NCBI GenBank assembly: GCA_012798485.1
Contig: JAAZND010000117.1
Span: 1 to 21,973 of the forward strand
Length of the DNA stretch: 21,973 bases
Direction of reading: 5' to 3'
Origin: Candidatus Beckwithbacteria bacterium
GTDB lineage: Bacteria > Patescibacteriota > Microgenomatia > UBA1400 > UBA1449
Shown here: in pieces, positions 8,122 to 16,163 of the stretch
Position numbering within the stretch: the first letter of the stretch is position 1
Layout: each line of letters starts with the position of its first letter
Made by a program: the position numbers and the translations under genes
The notes under the pieces: generated by a model
What the model was told of the DNA's origin: nothing
Seen by the model: only the letters and a program-made list of their open reading frames with translations
Databases searched by the model: none

Positions 8122-9465
8122 TTACTTTAGTTTTTGCCTCAAAACTTTATTGCTTATCTCGGCGTCGGCTTTGCCTTGAGTCTGTCGCATCACTTGCCCG
8201 ACCAGAAAACCTAAAACCTGAACTTTGCCAGCTTTGTAATCTTCTACTACTTTAGGATTATTCTTTAAAATTTCATCAATAATTTTTCCTAAAGCTCCTT
8301 CATCACTGACTTTATCGCTTGATTCCTGTTTGAGTTTTGTAATCAACTCTTCTGGACTTAATTTTTGCCAGTCATATTTTTTATTTTTAATGACATTGGC
8401 AATAGTGGCAGCTTCAATTTTTAAAACTTCTCCCAATTTGACTGCCTGTTCAAAATATAAAGCCAATTCTTTACTTTCGGTCAAAACCCAAGCTGTTTCA
8501 GTTGAAATTCCAAAAGTTTTTGTAAACTTTTCTCTTTTTTGCTGTGGCAACTCTGGCAAAAGTTTTTTGAGATTTTCTAAATCTTTCTCCTCAAAAACCA
8601 TTGGCGGAATATCTGGTTCAGGAAAATAGCGATAATCCTGAGCATCTTCTTTACTCCTTTGAGAAATGGTTTTGTCTACATCTTCCTGATAGCCGCGTGT
8701 TTCCTGGACTGGAGTTTCTCCTCTATCTAGAATTTCTGCCTGTCTGGCAAATTCATATACCAAAGCTTTTTGTAAATATTTAAAAGAGTTAATATTTTTA
8801 ACCTCGACTTTATAATTTGGAAACTGAGGATGAGATCCTGAAATAAGTTCAGGATGACTAGTTAGAGACATATTTAGTTCAAGTCTCATGGAGCCTTTTT
8901 CCATATCAGCATCAGATACATCAAGATAACGGATAATTTGTCTTAAAGTTTTTAAAAATTCATCTACATCTTCAGGGTTTCTAAAATCTGGCTCAGTCAC
9001 GATTTCAACCAATGGCACACCGCTACGATTAAAATCAATTAAAGTTTGATCTTCCCCATTAATTTTTTTGTGAATACTTTTACCAGTATCTTCTTCCATA
9101 TGGACACGAGTAATGCCAATCTTGTGTCCATTTTTTAAAACAACTTCACCCTGATAGCAAAGTGGTTGATCGTATTGAGAGATCTGATAGCTTTTGGCTA
9201 AATCTGGATAAAAATAATTTTTGCGGTCAAATTTACTTTCCTTAGCCAGTCTACAGTTTAATGCCAGACCGATGAGCTGACACCATTCAATGGCTTTTTG
9301 GTTGGCAACCGGTAAAGCGCCTGGAAGTCCCAAACAAACTGGACAAGTATGAGTATTTGGCTCAACTTGGAAATGAGAAGCGCTGCAGCCACAAAACATT
9401 TTGGATTGAGTTTTGAGCTCAACATGAATTTCTAAACCGATAATAGGAGTGTATTTGGTATTCAT
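8122..9465 (-). CDS. gatB: Asp-tRNA(Asn)/Glu-tRNA(Gln) amidotransferase subunit B
   Basis: GatB binds the misacylated tRNA and, with GatA and GatC, activates and amidates it to Gln-tRNA(Gln) or Asn-tRNA(Asn). The start is one of two adjacent ATGs (9468 or 9465). The 447-448 residues show the family hallmarks IIGLEIHVELKTQSKMFCGC and HTCPVCLGLPGALP (the Cys cluster), LIDFNRSGVPLVEIVTEPDF, VEVKNINSF, and the C-terminal YqeY-like tail ending GFLVGQVMRQTQGKADAEISNKVLRQKL. The protein is a little shorter than the common 475 residues. At about residues 203-215 (M1 at 9468) the usual short loop is replaced by TSHPELISGSHPQF, which is the translation of a palindromic repeat. gatB follows the hydrolase gene with one base between and lies far from gatCA. 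Confidence 0.96.
   Translation of the reverse strand: MNTKYTPIIGLEIHVELKTQSKMFCGCSASHFQVEPNTHTCPVCLGLPGALPVANQKAIEWCQLIGLALNCRLAKESKFDRKNYFYPDLAKSYQISQYDQPLCYQGEVVLKNGHKIGITRVHMEEDTGKSIHKKINGEDQTLIDFNRSGVPLVEIVTEPDFRNPEDVDEFLKTLRQIIRYLDVSDADMEKGSMRLELNMSLTSHPELISGSHPQFPNYKVEVKNINSFKYLQKALVYEFARQAEILDRGETPVQETRGYQEDVDKTISQRSKEDAQDYRYFPEPDIPPMVFEEKDLENLKKLLPELPQQKREKFTKTFGISTETAWVLTESKELALYFEQAVKLGEVLKIEAATIANVIKNKKYDWQKLSPEELITKLKQESSDKVSDEGALGKIIDEILKNNPKVVEDYKAGKVQVLGFLVGQVMRQTQGKADAEISNKVLRQKLK
8833..8862 (-). repeat. Palindromic repeat inserted in frame within gatB
   Basis: On the minus strand ATCCTGAA (8855-8848) pairs perfectly with TTCAGGAT (8842-8835) around a 5-base loop, preceded by GTC. 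GTCATCCTGAA...TTCAGGATCTCAT is the form typical of short interspersed palindromes seen in many bacterial genomes, and it shares the GTCAT edge with the elements at 10813 and 16548. Here it is translated as SHPELISGSH in a GatB surface loop. The frame is kept. Confidence 0.7.
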
Positions 9466-9469
9466 CATA

Positions 9470-10267
9470 TTAGTTGATTATAAAACTTAGAGCTGGTTTT
9501 AGCCATTGTCGCATCATATCTGGTCGTTCTAAATGATGGTCACCCTTTTTAACAATGATACAATTGGGAAATTTATAATCTAGAATTTGTAAAGGCGCTG
9601 TTTTATCTTGATCCCCATGAATATGCAAAATATTTTTTAATTTGAGCTTTTTAAAAATATCGCTGTAATTTTTATCCATATTCTCTAGTAAATATTTTTG
9701 AGGAATATAATTTCTTTTTGTAGTTAAGGTTTTCTGTTGAATCTCTTTAGAAAATTCAGTTTTATTAAAAAAATCATGATAGTTATGCCAGTTAATATCG
9801 GGATTTGACGGATTTGTTTTTAAGACATAAAGATATTCAATAATAACTTTTTGATTCAAAGCTGGCGCCATCAAGATTATTTTTCTGAAATCAGAATTTG
9901 GATTATTTTTTAAAAAACTGGCAAGGACGCAAGTGCCAAGGCTATGAGCACAAACAGAAATATCCTGATACTTTTCTTTAATTGTTGCCAGTATTCTGGC
10001 AAACTCCTGGGTTTGCTTTTCAACACTTACATCTTCGAAATTACCATCAGAAGCACCACAAGCGCTGAAGTCAAATCTTAGAGAAGCGATATTATTTTTA
10101 ATCAGTTCATCGCTGAAAATTTTAAATTTTTTTTCCGCAATTCCAGAAGCTTCAAACCCATGGATACAAATAACAATTTTGCTTGCTTGTTTATTTTCAA
10201 TTAATAAACCTCTTAAAATTTCTTGTTCTTTGTTTTTGATCTCAATTAGCTTAGTCTGATAATCCAT
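9470..10267 (-). CDS. Alpha/beta-hydrolase family protein
   Basis: A 265-residue alpha/beta hydrolase. VICIHGFEASG near residue 33 gives the oxyanion His-Gly, FDFSACGASDG (65-75) is the typical RGxGxSxG-like strand-loop, and CAHSLGT (106-112) is the nucleophile elbow with Ser109; its first Gly is replaced by Ala. HGDQDKTAP (217-225) has the acid, probably Asp221, and GDHHLERP (242-249) the catalytic His. No signal peptide is visible, so it is cytoplasmic. The substrate is not predictable; related proteins are esterases, acyl-peptide hydrolases or serine aminopeptidases. It is packed between the LOG-like gene (5-base gap) and gatB (1-base gap), so it is probably co-transcribed. Confidence 0.85.
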   Translation of the reverse strand: MDYQTKLIEIKNKEQEILRGLLIENKQASKIVICIHGFEASGIAEKKFKIFSDELIKNNIASLRFDFSACGASDGNFEDVSVEKQTQEFARILATIKEKYQDISVCAHSLGTCVLASFLKNNPNSDFRKIILMAPALNQKVIIEYLYVLKTNPSNPDINWHNYHDFFNKTEFSKEIQQKTLTTKRNYIPQKYLLENMDKNYSDIFKKLKLKNILHIHGDQDKTAPLQILDYKFPNCIIVKKGDHHLERPDMMRQWLKPALSFIIN

Positions 10268-10272
10268 ATTTT

Positions 10273-10806
10273 TTAATGATAATTTTGTAAAATTTTTACC
10301 ACCTCTTCTGGGTTGTGGGCAAATTGGTAAAGTTTATCTAATGGTTCTTTGATAAAACCCTGTTTTTGCATATTATTAATGCTTTCGATAAATTCCTTAT
10401 AATAATTACCTAAAAAAATTAGTGGTTTATCTGTGGGTATTTCTTGAATTTGCTTTTTTAACATTATTTTGAGAGCTTCTTGAATAGTGCCCAATCCTCC
10501 AGGCAAGACTATAAAACTATCACCACAATTTATTAAAGCATTATTGCATTTATCAAATTCGTTATAAATTTCTAATTTAGTCAAAAACTCTTTGTCTTTT
10601 TTAGGGCTTTTATTTATTCTAATTCCCCAAGATTCTCCATTATTGTCATAAGCACCTTGATTTACATCAGCCATTAAACCAAAGCCTCCTCCTGTTATAG
10701 TGATAAAATTATTTAAAGCTAATAATTTACCCACATTATAGGCAATAAGTTTGTATTTAGGATGATTTTCACGCCCACAAAAGACAACTACTTTTTTGAT
10801 TTTCAT
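10273..10806 (-). CDS. LOG family protein (Rossmann nucleotide-binding; possible phosphoribohydrolase)
   Basis: At 177 residues the fold is that of the LOG/lysine-decarboxylase-like family. KKVVVFCGRE is strand 1, ITITGGGFGLMADVNQGAYDNNGE is the first nucleotide-binding loop, and FIVLPGGLGTIQEALKIML matches the PGGxGTxxE signature that binds the nucleotide phosphate. Known family members split nucleoside 5'-monophosphates into base and ribose-5-phosphate (LOG enzymes), and others are nucleotide-binding proteins of unknown use. The canonical GGGxxGLMGxxA loop is altered to GLMADVNQGA. It precedes the hydrolase and gatB genes in the same direction and lies just downstream of a palindromic element. 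Confidence 0.82.
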   Translation of the reverse strand: MKIKKVVVFCGRENHPKYKLIAYNVGKLLALNNFITITGGGFGLMADVNQGAYDNNGESWGIRINKSPKKDKEFLTKLEIYNEFDKCNNALINCGDSFIVLPGGLGTIQEALKIMLKKQIQEIPTDKPLIFLGNYYKEFIESINNMQKQGFIKEPLDKLYQFAHNPEEVVKILQNYH

Positions 10807-10812
10807 TTATTG

Positions 10813-10889
10813 TGTCATTCCTGCGAAAGCGGGAATCCATAATTAATTAGAAATTATTTTTATAGATCCCTGCCTATGCAGGGATGACA
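10813..10889. repeat. TGTCAT...ATGACA palindromic element between gatA and the LOG-like gene
   Basis: A 77-bp unit bounded by TGTCAT (10813-10818) and ATGACA (10884-10889). Each end is itself a hairpin: ATTCCTGC-GAAA-GCGGGAAT on the left (one T:G mismatch) and ATCCCTGC-CTAT-GCAGGGAT on the right (perfect 8 bp), with an AT-rich centre. The two-hairpin, inverted-end layout resembles REPIN/BIME or MITE-like elements. It fills the 87-base gap inside the gat gene cluster and could act as an mRNA-stability or partial terminator structure; there is no T-run, so it is not a clear terminator. Confidence 0.75.
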
Positions 10890-10893
10890 AGGT

Positions 10894-12312
10894 TTATTTT
10901 ATTTCTGGTTTTTGTTTATGCCAGTCAGTAATGGTTTGATAATAGGCAGCTAATTTTATAATCATAGCTTCATCTTTCATTTTGCCGATAAACTGTAGAC
11001 CAACTGGTAGTTGATTTACAAATCCACAAGACACTGAAATTCCGGGAAGTCCAGCAATAGAACTGGCTTCTACTAAAATATCCTGCATTTCGCCAAACAT
11101 AGCTTGCCCTTGTGTTGCGCCAAGTGGTAAGGCAAGACAAGGAGAAGTGGGAGAAATTAAAACATCAACTTTAGTAAAAACTTTTTCAAAATCTTTGACA
11201 ATGGCAGTTCTGGCTTTTAAAGCTTTTTTGTAATAAGCATCATAATAGCCAGATGACAGACTGTAGGCGCCAAACATCATTCTGCGTTTGGCTTCTTTGG
11301 CAAAAAAACTGCGGTCATTGCCATATCTTATGCCATCAAAACGACCAAGATTGGAAGAAACTTCACTTCTCTGTAAAATTGTATAAACAGCAATGGCATA
11401 TTTTGGATCAAGCAAGCTGACATCTGTAAATTCCAGGTTAGGATTTTTTTGCAAATCGGCAATGGCTTTTAAAACCGTTTCATTAACTCCTTTTTCAGCG
11501 TCTTTCAAAAAATAATCTGTGACAATTCCGACTCTGATTTTTTCTTTAATTTCTAAAGAATTCAAATGCCAAGATTTTTCTTTGATACTAGTGCCATCAT
11601 ATTCGTCTTCTCCGGCGATAATTTCTAAAATATATTTGGCGTCTTTGATAGTTTTACCGATTGGTCCTGGGCTGTCTGTGGATGAAGCCATGGCGATAAC
11701 TCCATAGCGCGAACAACGACCATAACTTGGTTTAAGACCGGTGACACCGCACCATGAAGCAGGCTGTCTGATTGAGCCAGCAGTTTCACTGCCAATAGCA
11801 AAAATACACATGTCGCTTGCTACGGCTGCGGTACTGCCGCCAGATGATCCGCCGGGTAAACGCTTTTCTCCCCAAGGATTGATGGTTGGACCATAATCGG
11901 AAGTTTCAGTTGAAGACCCATGTGCCCAAGCATCCATATTCGTTTTGCCAAGCAAAATGGCTCCGGCATTTTTGAGTCTTGTACTCACGGTTGATTCATA
12001 AACTGGGATGTAATTGTCTAAGACCTTAGTAGAAGCTGTGGTTCTCAAGTCTTTAGTTAAAAAATTATCTTTGAGAGCATAAGGAATTCCAAGCAAGGGT
12101 TTTCTCTCAAAAATTTTTGGATCTTTGGCAATTTCTGCATCAGCTTGTTTAGCTTGAGTGAAAGCATTGTCGTTAAAAGTTAAATAAATATTGTATTTGT
12201 CATTAAATTTTTGACTTTGATCAAGACAAGCCTGAGTCAGTTCAACACTGGTAAATTTTTTCTTTTTTAGTCCGTCTAGCGCTTCCAGTAAAGTTAATTG
12301 ATTGAGTTGCAT
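10894..12312 (-). CDS. gatA: Asp-tRNA(Asn)/Glu-tRNA(Gln) amidotransferase subunit A
   Basis: GatA is the glutaminase/amidase subunit that releases ammonia for GatB. I start it at ATG 12312 (MQLNQLTLLEAL, 472 residues), one base after the gatC stop. A longer frame to 12372 exists but would overlap gatC by 59 bases and adds a non-family N-terminus. The amidase-signature triad is complete: K81 in YALKDNF, cis-Ser S156 in GGSSGGST and the nucleophile S180 in GSETAGSIRQPA. CGVTGLKPSYGRCSRYG, SSTDSPGPIGKT and the C-terminal AGLPGISVSCGF follow as in the family. gatC-gatA is a tight operon. Confidence 0.96.
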   Translation of the reverse strand: MQLNQLTLLEALDGLKKKKFTSVELTQACLDQSQKFNDKYNIYLTFNDNAFTQAKQADAEIAKDPKIFERKPLLGIPYALKDNFLTKDLRTTASTKVLDNYIPVYESTVSTRLKNAGAILLGKTNMDAWAHGSSTETSDYGPTINPWGEKRLPGGSSGGSTAAVASDMCIFAIGSETAGSIRQPASWCGVTGLKPSYGRCSRYGVIAMASSTDSPGPIGKTIKDAKYILEIIAGEDEYDGTSIKEKSWHLNSLEIKEKIRVGIVTDYFLKDAEKGVNETVLKAIADLQKNPNLEFTDVSLLDPKYAIAVYTILQRSEVSSNLGRFDGIRYGNDRSFFAKEAKRRMMFGAYSLSSGYYDAYYKKALKARTAIVKDFEKVFTKVDVLISPTSPCLALPLGATQGQAMFGEMQDILVEASSIAGLPGISVSCGFVNQLPVGLQFIGKMKDEAMIIKLAAYYQTITDWHKQKPEIK

Positions 12313-12313
12313 C

Positions 12314-12613
12314 TTATTTTTTTCTAATAGTTGGCGGCACGACAAAATAGCCGTCAAAAGTTTTTTTGGCATTTTTTAAAGCATCACTTTGGCTTAAACT
12401 TGATTTAACTTCATCTTGTCTAAAAATATTGGTAAGCCCTGTCACTTGAGCAGTTTCGGTAGTATTATCCAAATCTAATTCTTGTAAAACTTCTACATAA
12501 GAAGCAGCTTCACTAAGCTCTCCGGCAAGTTTTTTTATTTCGCTTTCTTGTAGATTAAGATTAAGAAGTTTAGCAATATGCTTGACTTCATCAATAGTCA
12601 GGTTTTTGGTCAT
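12314..12613 (-). CDS. gatC: Asp-tRNA(Asn)/Glu-tRNA(Gln) amidotransferase subunit C
   Basis: The 99 residues begin MTKNLTIDEVKHIAKLLNLNLQESEIKKLAGELSEAASYVEVLQELDLD, the helical start of GatC, and end FDGYFVVPPTIRKK, the usual tail that wraps between GatA and GatB. GatC is the small subunit that stabilises the complex. It is the first gene of the gatCA unit. The promoter-like sequence upstream ends only six bases before ATG 12613, and there is no Shine-Dalgarno sequence, so the message may be leaderless. Confidence 0.93.
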   Translation of the reverse strand: MTKNLTIDEVKHIAKLLNLNLQESEIKKLAGELSEAASYVEVLQELDLDNTTETAQVTGLTNIFRQDEVKSSLSQSDALKNAKKTFDGYFVVPPTIRKK

Positions 12614-12619
12614 ATTTGT

Positions 12620-12647
12620 AGTATAACAGAAGAGCTTTTGATGACAA
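12620..12647 (-). promoter_or_regulatory. Candidate gatC promoter, possibly leaderless
   Basis: Minus-strand TTGTCA (12647-12642), a 16-base spacer, then TATACT (12625-12620) preceded by TGT as an extended -10. This is the best sigma-70-like match in the divergent gap. The expected start of transcription, about seven bases on, falls at or within a base or two of the A of the gatC ATG (12613). Confidence 0.55.
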
Positions 12648-12668
12648 GGAATAATTTGATCGTTTTCG

Positions 12669-12677
12669 TGTTAAAAT
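12669..12677 (+). promoter_or_regulatory. Candidate extended -10 for the acyl-ligase fusion gene
   Basis: TGTTAAAAT (TG-N-TAAAAT) lies 33 bases before ATG 12710, giving an expected leader of about 26 bases. No clear -35 is visible. The same 9-mer occurs upstream of rplS on the other strand. Confidence 0.42.
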
Positions 12678-12709
12678 GAAATTTGTTATTAATAATTTAA
12701 AAATTTTTT

Positions 12710-15199
12710 ATGTCACAATTACAATTGTTTTTTGAAGATGTTTTTAGAAAATATAAAAATCAAAGATTTATTACCTTAAAAAAGAATTTTGGTTATGACC
12801 GTTATACTTATGGTCAGATAGAAACTTTGAGTTTAAAATTGGTTCATTATCTTACCCAGAGTAAAATTAAACAGGGAGATAAAATTGCCATCTGTAGCTA
12901 CAACTGCCCTGCTTATGCTTATACTATTTTTGCTTCAATCTTCAGCGGCGTGATTTTAGTTCCCTTGGACTATGGTTCTTCTTCAAATTTTATCGACAAA
13001 ATTATGAAACTTACCGGTTGCAAACTTTTGATCACTTCCAGATTTAAAACTTTGGATTTGAAAGTAAAAACAGTTTTTGTGGAAGATTTGGATGAAATTT
13101 TACAAACTTTAGAAAAAGGCGAAATTAATAGTGAAGTTTCTGATCAAGATTTAGCTGAAATTCTTTATACTTCAGGCACAACCAGTGATCCCAAAGGTGT
13201 AATGTTGAGCCACTTTAATCTTTCTTCAGAATTGAGGCTGACTAATCAAGTTTTAATTCTCAATAAAAATAGTAAGAATTTATCCATTTTGCCCTTAAGT
13301 CATATTTTAGAACAAATCGGTTTACTTTATTTTGCTTATAATGGCCTTCAGCTTGTTTATCTTAAATCGCGTCGTTCTTCTGAGATTGTCAAAATGCTGC
13401 AAAAAGAAAAAATTACTGTCATGATCACTGTTCCGGCTTTTTTAATGATTCTTAAAAGCAAAATTGAAGAAAAAGCCAAAGCGACTGGTAAATATGATTT
13501 TTTACAAAAAATGATGAGTTTACTTTCCAACTCGCCTACTTTAGTCAAAAGATTAGTTTTCAAACAAATTCATCGAGAATTTGGCGGCAAACTGGTCGAA
13601 TTTATTGTCGGCGGCGCTTCTTTGCCTGAAGATGTGGAAATATTTTGGAATCATCTTGGAGTGAGAGTTATTAAAGGTTATGGACTTACAGAAACTTCAC
13701 CGATAATTACTTTTACCAGCCTAGATAATTTAGTAGTTGGATCTGTAGGGAAACCTTTGCCTGAGATAAAAATTAAAATTAGTAAAGATAATGAAATTTT
13801 AACTAAAGGACCAAATGTGATGCAGGGTTATTTTCAAAACCCTCAAATGACCAAGGAAGTTTTTGAAGATGGCTGGTTCAAAACCGGAGATATTGGAGAA
13901 ATTGATGAAAATGGTAATTTATATATCAGAGGCAGACTTAAGAATATGATTCTCAGTCCATCTGGATTAAATGTTTATCCGGAAGATATAGAAAAAGTTT
14001 TAAACAAATTTCCCCAGATTAAAGAAAGCTGTGTTTTGGCTCTTAATAAAAATAATCATCAGGTAATTACAGCAATTATTTTACCAAAAAAAGAGAAAGA
14101 GTTAAGAGAAAAAGATTTACTTAGTATTAAACAGGAAGCCAATCAGCAACTGGAATATCATCAGCAAATTCAGGATGTGATGGTCTGGCCGGATAAAGAT
14201 TTTCCTCGAACTTTGACTCTTAAAGTCAGAAGACCGGATATTTTACAAAGACTGGAACACAAGGAAGAATTTAAAGAAATGATTGAGCAGGATCCATTAA
14301 TGCAGCTGCTTACAGAAATTACTCACCTTAAAAGCCAGCAAATTAAAGAGACTAGTCTCCTCTATCGAGATCTTGGTTTTGACTCTTTAAAAATTTTAGA
14401 ACTAGGAGCTTCGATTGAAGAAAAATTAAAAGCGGAAATTGACGATGGACTGATTAACTCCCAAACTCAAGTTAAAGATTTAAGAAAACTTATTAATAAA
14501 GCTTTTAAACAAAATCTTAAAAATCCCAAATTAAGCCGATCCATGTTTTCACCTTTTTTTATCCCTTTCAGATTGATTTTGCCTGAAATTTGGTATACTA
14601 TTTTGTCAATATTAATTCCACGTATTAATGTTATTGGCTGGGAGAATCTTGATGAAATTAATAGTCAGGTGATTATTGCCTCTAATCATACCAGCCACCT
14701 GGATGTTTTGCTTTTGTCCAAAATTTTGCCTTATAAAATTCGAGCTAAAATGGGCAGCGGTGCAGCAGCTGATTATTTTTTTAGAAATGATTCTCTGACT
14801 GCCAAAATTGTTTCCTGGCTTATGACTTATCTTCTTGGTGCTTATCCGGTGGCAAGAGAAGATAAAATTCATTATTTTACTGTCAAACACAGCATGGAAT
14901 TTACAGCCGAAATTGTGGATCGCGGTTGGAATATTTTGCTTTTTCCAGAAGGCACGAGAACTGAAACTGGCAAAATGAACAAATTTAAAAATGGCGTGGG
15001 CGCTATTGTCAAAGAAACCAATTTACCAATTTTACCTATTAAAATTGAAGGTTTGTATGAAGTTTTACCCAAAGGCGCTCGTTTCCCTCGTAAAAAAGGT
15101 CAGATTATGATTAAATTTGGTAAATTAGTCAAGTTTCCAGGCAACTTAGAAACAGACGAAATAACCAATCGATTGGAGAAAATTATTAGACAAATGTGA
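12710..15199 (+). CDS. Acyl-activating enzyme / acyl carrier protein / PlsC-type acyltransferase fusion
   Basis: The 829 residues hold three domains. Residues 1-about 515 are an AMP-forming acyl-CoA/ACP synthetase: YTSGTTSDPKG (153-163) is the ATP loop, GYGLTETSP (323-331) and FKTGDIGE (390-397) follow, and K505 in TLTLKVRR fits the catalytic Lys. Residues about 525-598 are a carrier domain with DLGFDSLK, where S559 is the phosphopantetheine site. Residues about 615-829 are a PlsC-like acyltransferase with NHTSHLD (HX4D, H660/D665) and LFPEGTRTETG (744-754). The parsimonious model is that a free fatty acid is adenylated, loaded on the built-in carrier and passed to a lyso- or glycerophospholipid. 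E. coli Aas does a similar job, but without its own carrier and in the opposite domain order. Hydrophobic stretches (612-640) suggest membrane contact. It ends in TGA. acpS lies 0.9 kb downstream. Confidence 0.92.
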   Translation: MSQLQLFFEDVFRKYKNQRFITLKKNFGYDRYTYGQIETLSLKLVHYLTQSKIKQGDKIAICSYNCPAYAYTIFASIFSGVILVPLDYGSSSNFIDKIMKLTGCKLLITSRFKTLDLKVKTVFVEDLDEILQTLEKGEINSEVSDQDLAEILYTSGTTSDPKGVMLSHFNLSSELRLTNQVLILNKNSKNLSILPLSHILEQIGLLYFAYNGLQLVYLKSRRSSEIVKMLQKEKITVMITVPAFLMILKSKIEEKAKATGKYDFLQKMMSLLSNSPTLVKRLVFKQIHREFGGKLVEFIVGGASLPEDVEIFWNHLGVRVIKGYGLTETSPIITFTSLDNLVVGSVGKPLPEIKIKISKDNEILTKGPNVMQGYFQNPQMTKEVFEDGWFKTGDIGEIDENGNLYIRGRLKNMILSPSGLNVYPEDIEKVLNKFPQIKESCVLALNKNNHQVITAIILPKKEKELREKDLLSIKQEANQQLEYHQQIQDVMVWPDKDFPRTLTLKVRRPDILQRLEHKEEFKEMIEQDPLMQLLTEITHLKSQQIKETSLLYRDLGFDSLKILELGASIEEKLKAEIDDGLINSQTQVKDLRKLINKAFKQNLKNPKLSRSMFSPFFIPFRLILPEIWYTILSILIPRINVIGWENLDEINSQVIIASNHTSHLDVLLLSKILPYKIRAKMGSGAAADYFFRNDSLTAKIVSWLMTYLLGAYPVAREDKIHYFTVKHSMEFTAEIVDRGWNILLFPEGTRTETGKMNKFKNGVGAIVKETNLPILPIKIEGLYEVLPKGARFPRKKGQIMIKFGKLVKFPGNLETDEITNRLEKIIRQM

Positions 15200-15231
15200 G
15201 AATAAGTATTAAGTAAAAAACTTTATATTCT

Positions 15232-16163
15232 ATGCAATTCAAAACCAAAATAGAAACCAATATCGTTTTAGATTTTTTAAAAAATAAGTTTGACTCTTCT
15301 ATAAATAAAGTGGAATTTTTAACAGGAGGTGAAGGTTCCCAAGCCTTTAGTTTTGGCAATAATGAGAAAGATTACGTGATTCGAATAAATAAAAATTCCA
15401 ATAGAGCTTTTTTAAAAGATAAATATGCGTTTGAAAATTATGGGAAATTTATCCCTATTCCTAAGATTTATCAGATTGGACAGTTGGATAATGGTTATTA
15501 TTTTGCAATTTTGCAATTTCTGAAAAAGTTAAAGGGATTAATTTTGCCAGTTTATCCCATTTCGAGATAGAAAATGCTTTTGCTAACTTATGTCTAGTTT
15601 TTGTCAAAATGAGAAATATTGTAGTTAGTAGTCCAAAATATGGTGATATAGATATTAATGGCAATGCTAAATTTGGAAGTTGGAAAGAATTTATTTTAGA
15701 TATTAGAAATGATTATTATGATGGCAAGCAATTTATCTTTGAAAATACCTTTTGGGAAAAATCAATTTATGACAGGATTATTTTTGAGCTAGAAAATACT
15801 ATTCAATTTTTGCCGGAAGATAAATATCTTATTCATGGAGATTTGGGTCATGATAATACCTTTGTTAGAGATCAAAAAATAGTGGCAATCACTGACTGGG
15901 AAGAATCGAAATATGGAGATTTTGTCTACGATATTGCCTGGTTAGATTTTTGGGGTACTTCTTTGGATTATGCTAGTAAGTTTTTGCAATATTTTAAAAG
16001 TTTAGGAGAAGATCATAAAAATTATCAAAAAAGATTATATTGTTATCAATGTCATATTGGTTTGGGAACCTTAGCTTTTTATGTAAAAACAGGACAAAAA
16101 GATAATTATAATAGAGCTAAAGAAAGAATTTTAAATTTATGCAAGTCGTCAAAACCGGAATAG
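15232..16163 (+). pseudogene. Aminoglycoside-phosphotransferase-fold kinase, frameshifted by an 8-bp tandem duplication
   Basis: The N-terminal frame (15232-15570, 112 aa) has LTGGEGSQAFSFG and YVIRINKN, an APH/choline-kinase N-lobe. The C-terminal frame (in frame from 15609, stop at 16163) has LIHGDLGHDNTFV (Brenner motif) and AITDWEESKYGDFVYDIAW with the metal-binding Asp. TTTTGCAA is repeated exactly in tandem at 15501-15516. Removing one copy fuses the two frames as NGYYFAI-SEKVKGINFASLSHFE into a single 307-residue protein with catalytic Asp near 201 and DWE near 219. The layout resembles hygromycin-phosphotransferase-like members of PF01636. The natural substrate is unknown; a small molecule or lipid head group are both possible. 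It lies between the acyl-ligase fusion (32-base gap) and acpS (25-base overlap), so it belonged to their operon. As it stands only fragments would be made. Confidence 0.85.
15501..15516 (+). repeat. Exact tandem duplication TTTTGCAA x2
   Basis: TTTTGCAA at 15501-15508 is followed directly by the same eight bases at 15509-15516, then TTT. Eight is not a multiple of three, so the extra copy shifts the frame of the kinase gene. One copy restores the family motif YYFAISE. Confidence 0.9.

Noticed and set aside
12313..12372. Longer gatA with 20 extra N-terminal residues
   Set aside because: The extension overlaps gatC and is not typical of GatA; ATG 12312 gives catalytic residues at family positions 81, 156 and 180.
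15461..15664. Minus-strand open frame across the kinase break
   Set aside because: It runs antisense over the duplicated site, with no start signal or family match; the plus-strand halves carry clear kinase motifs.
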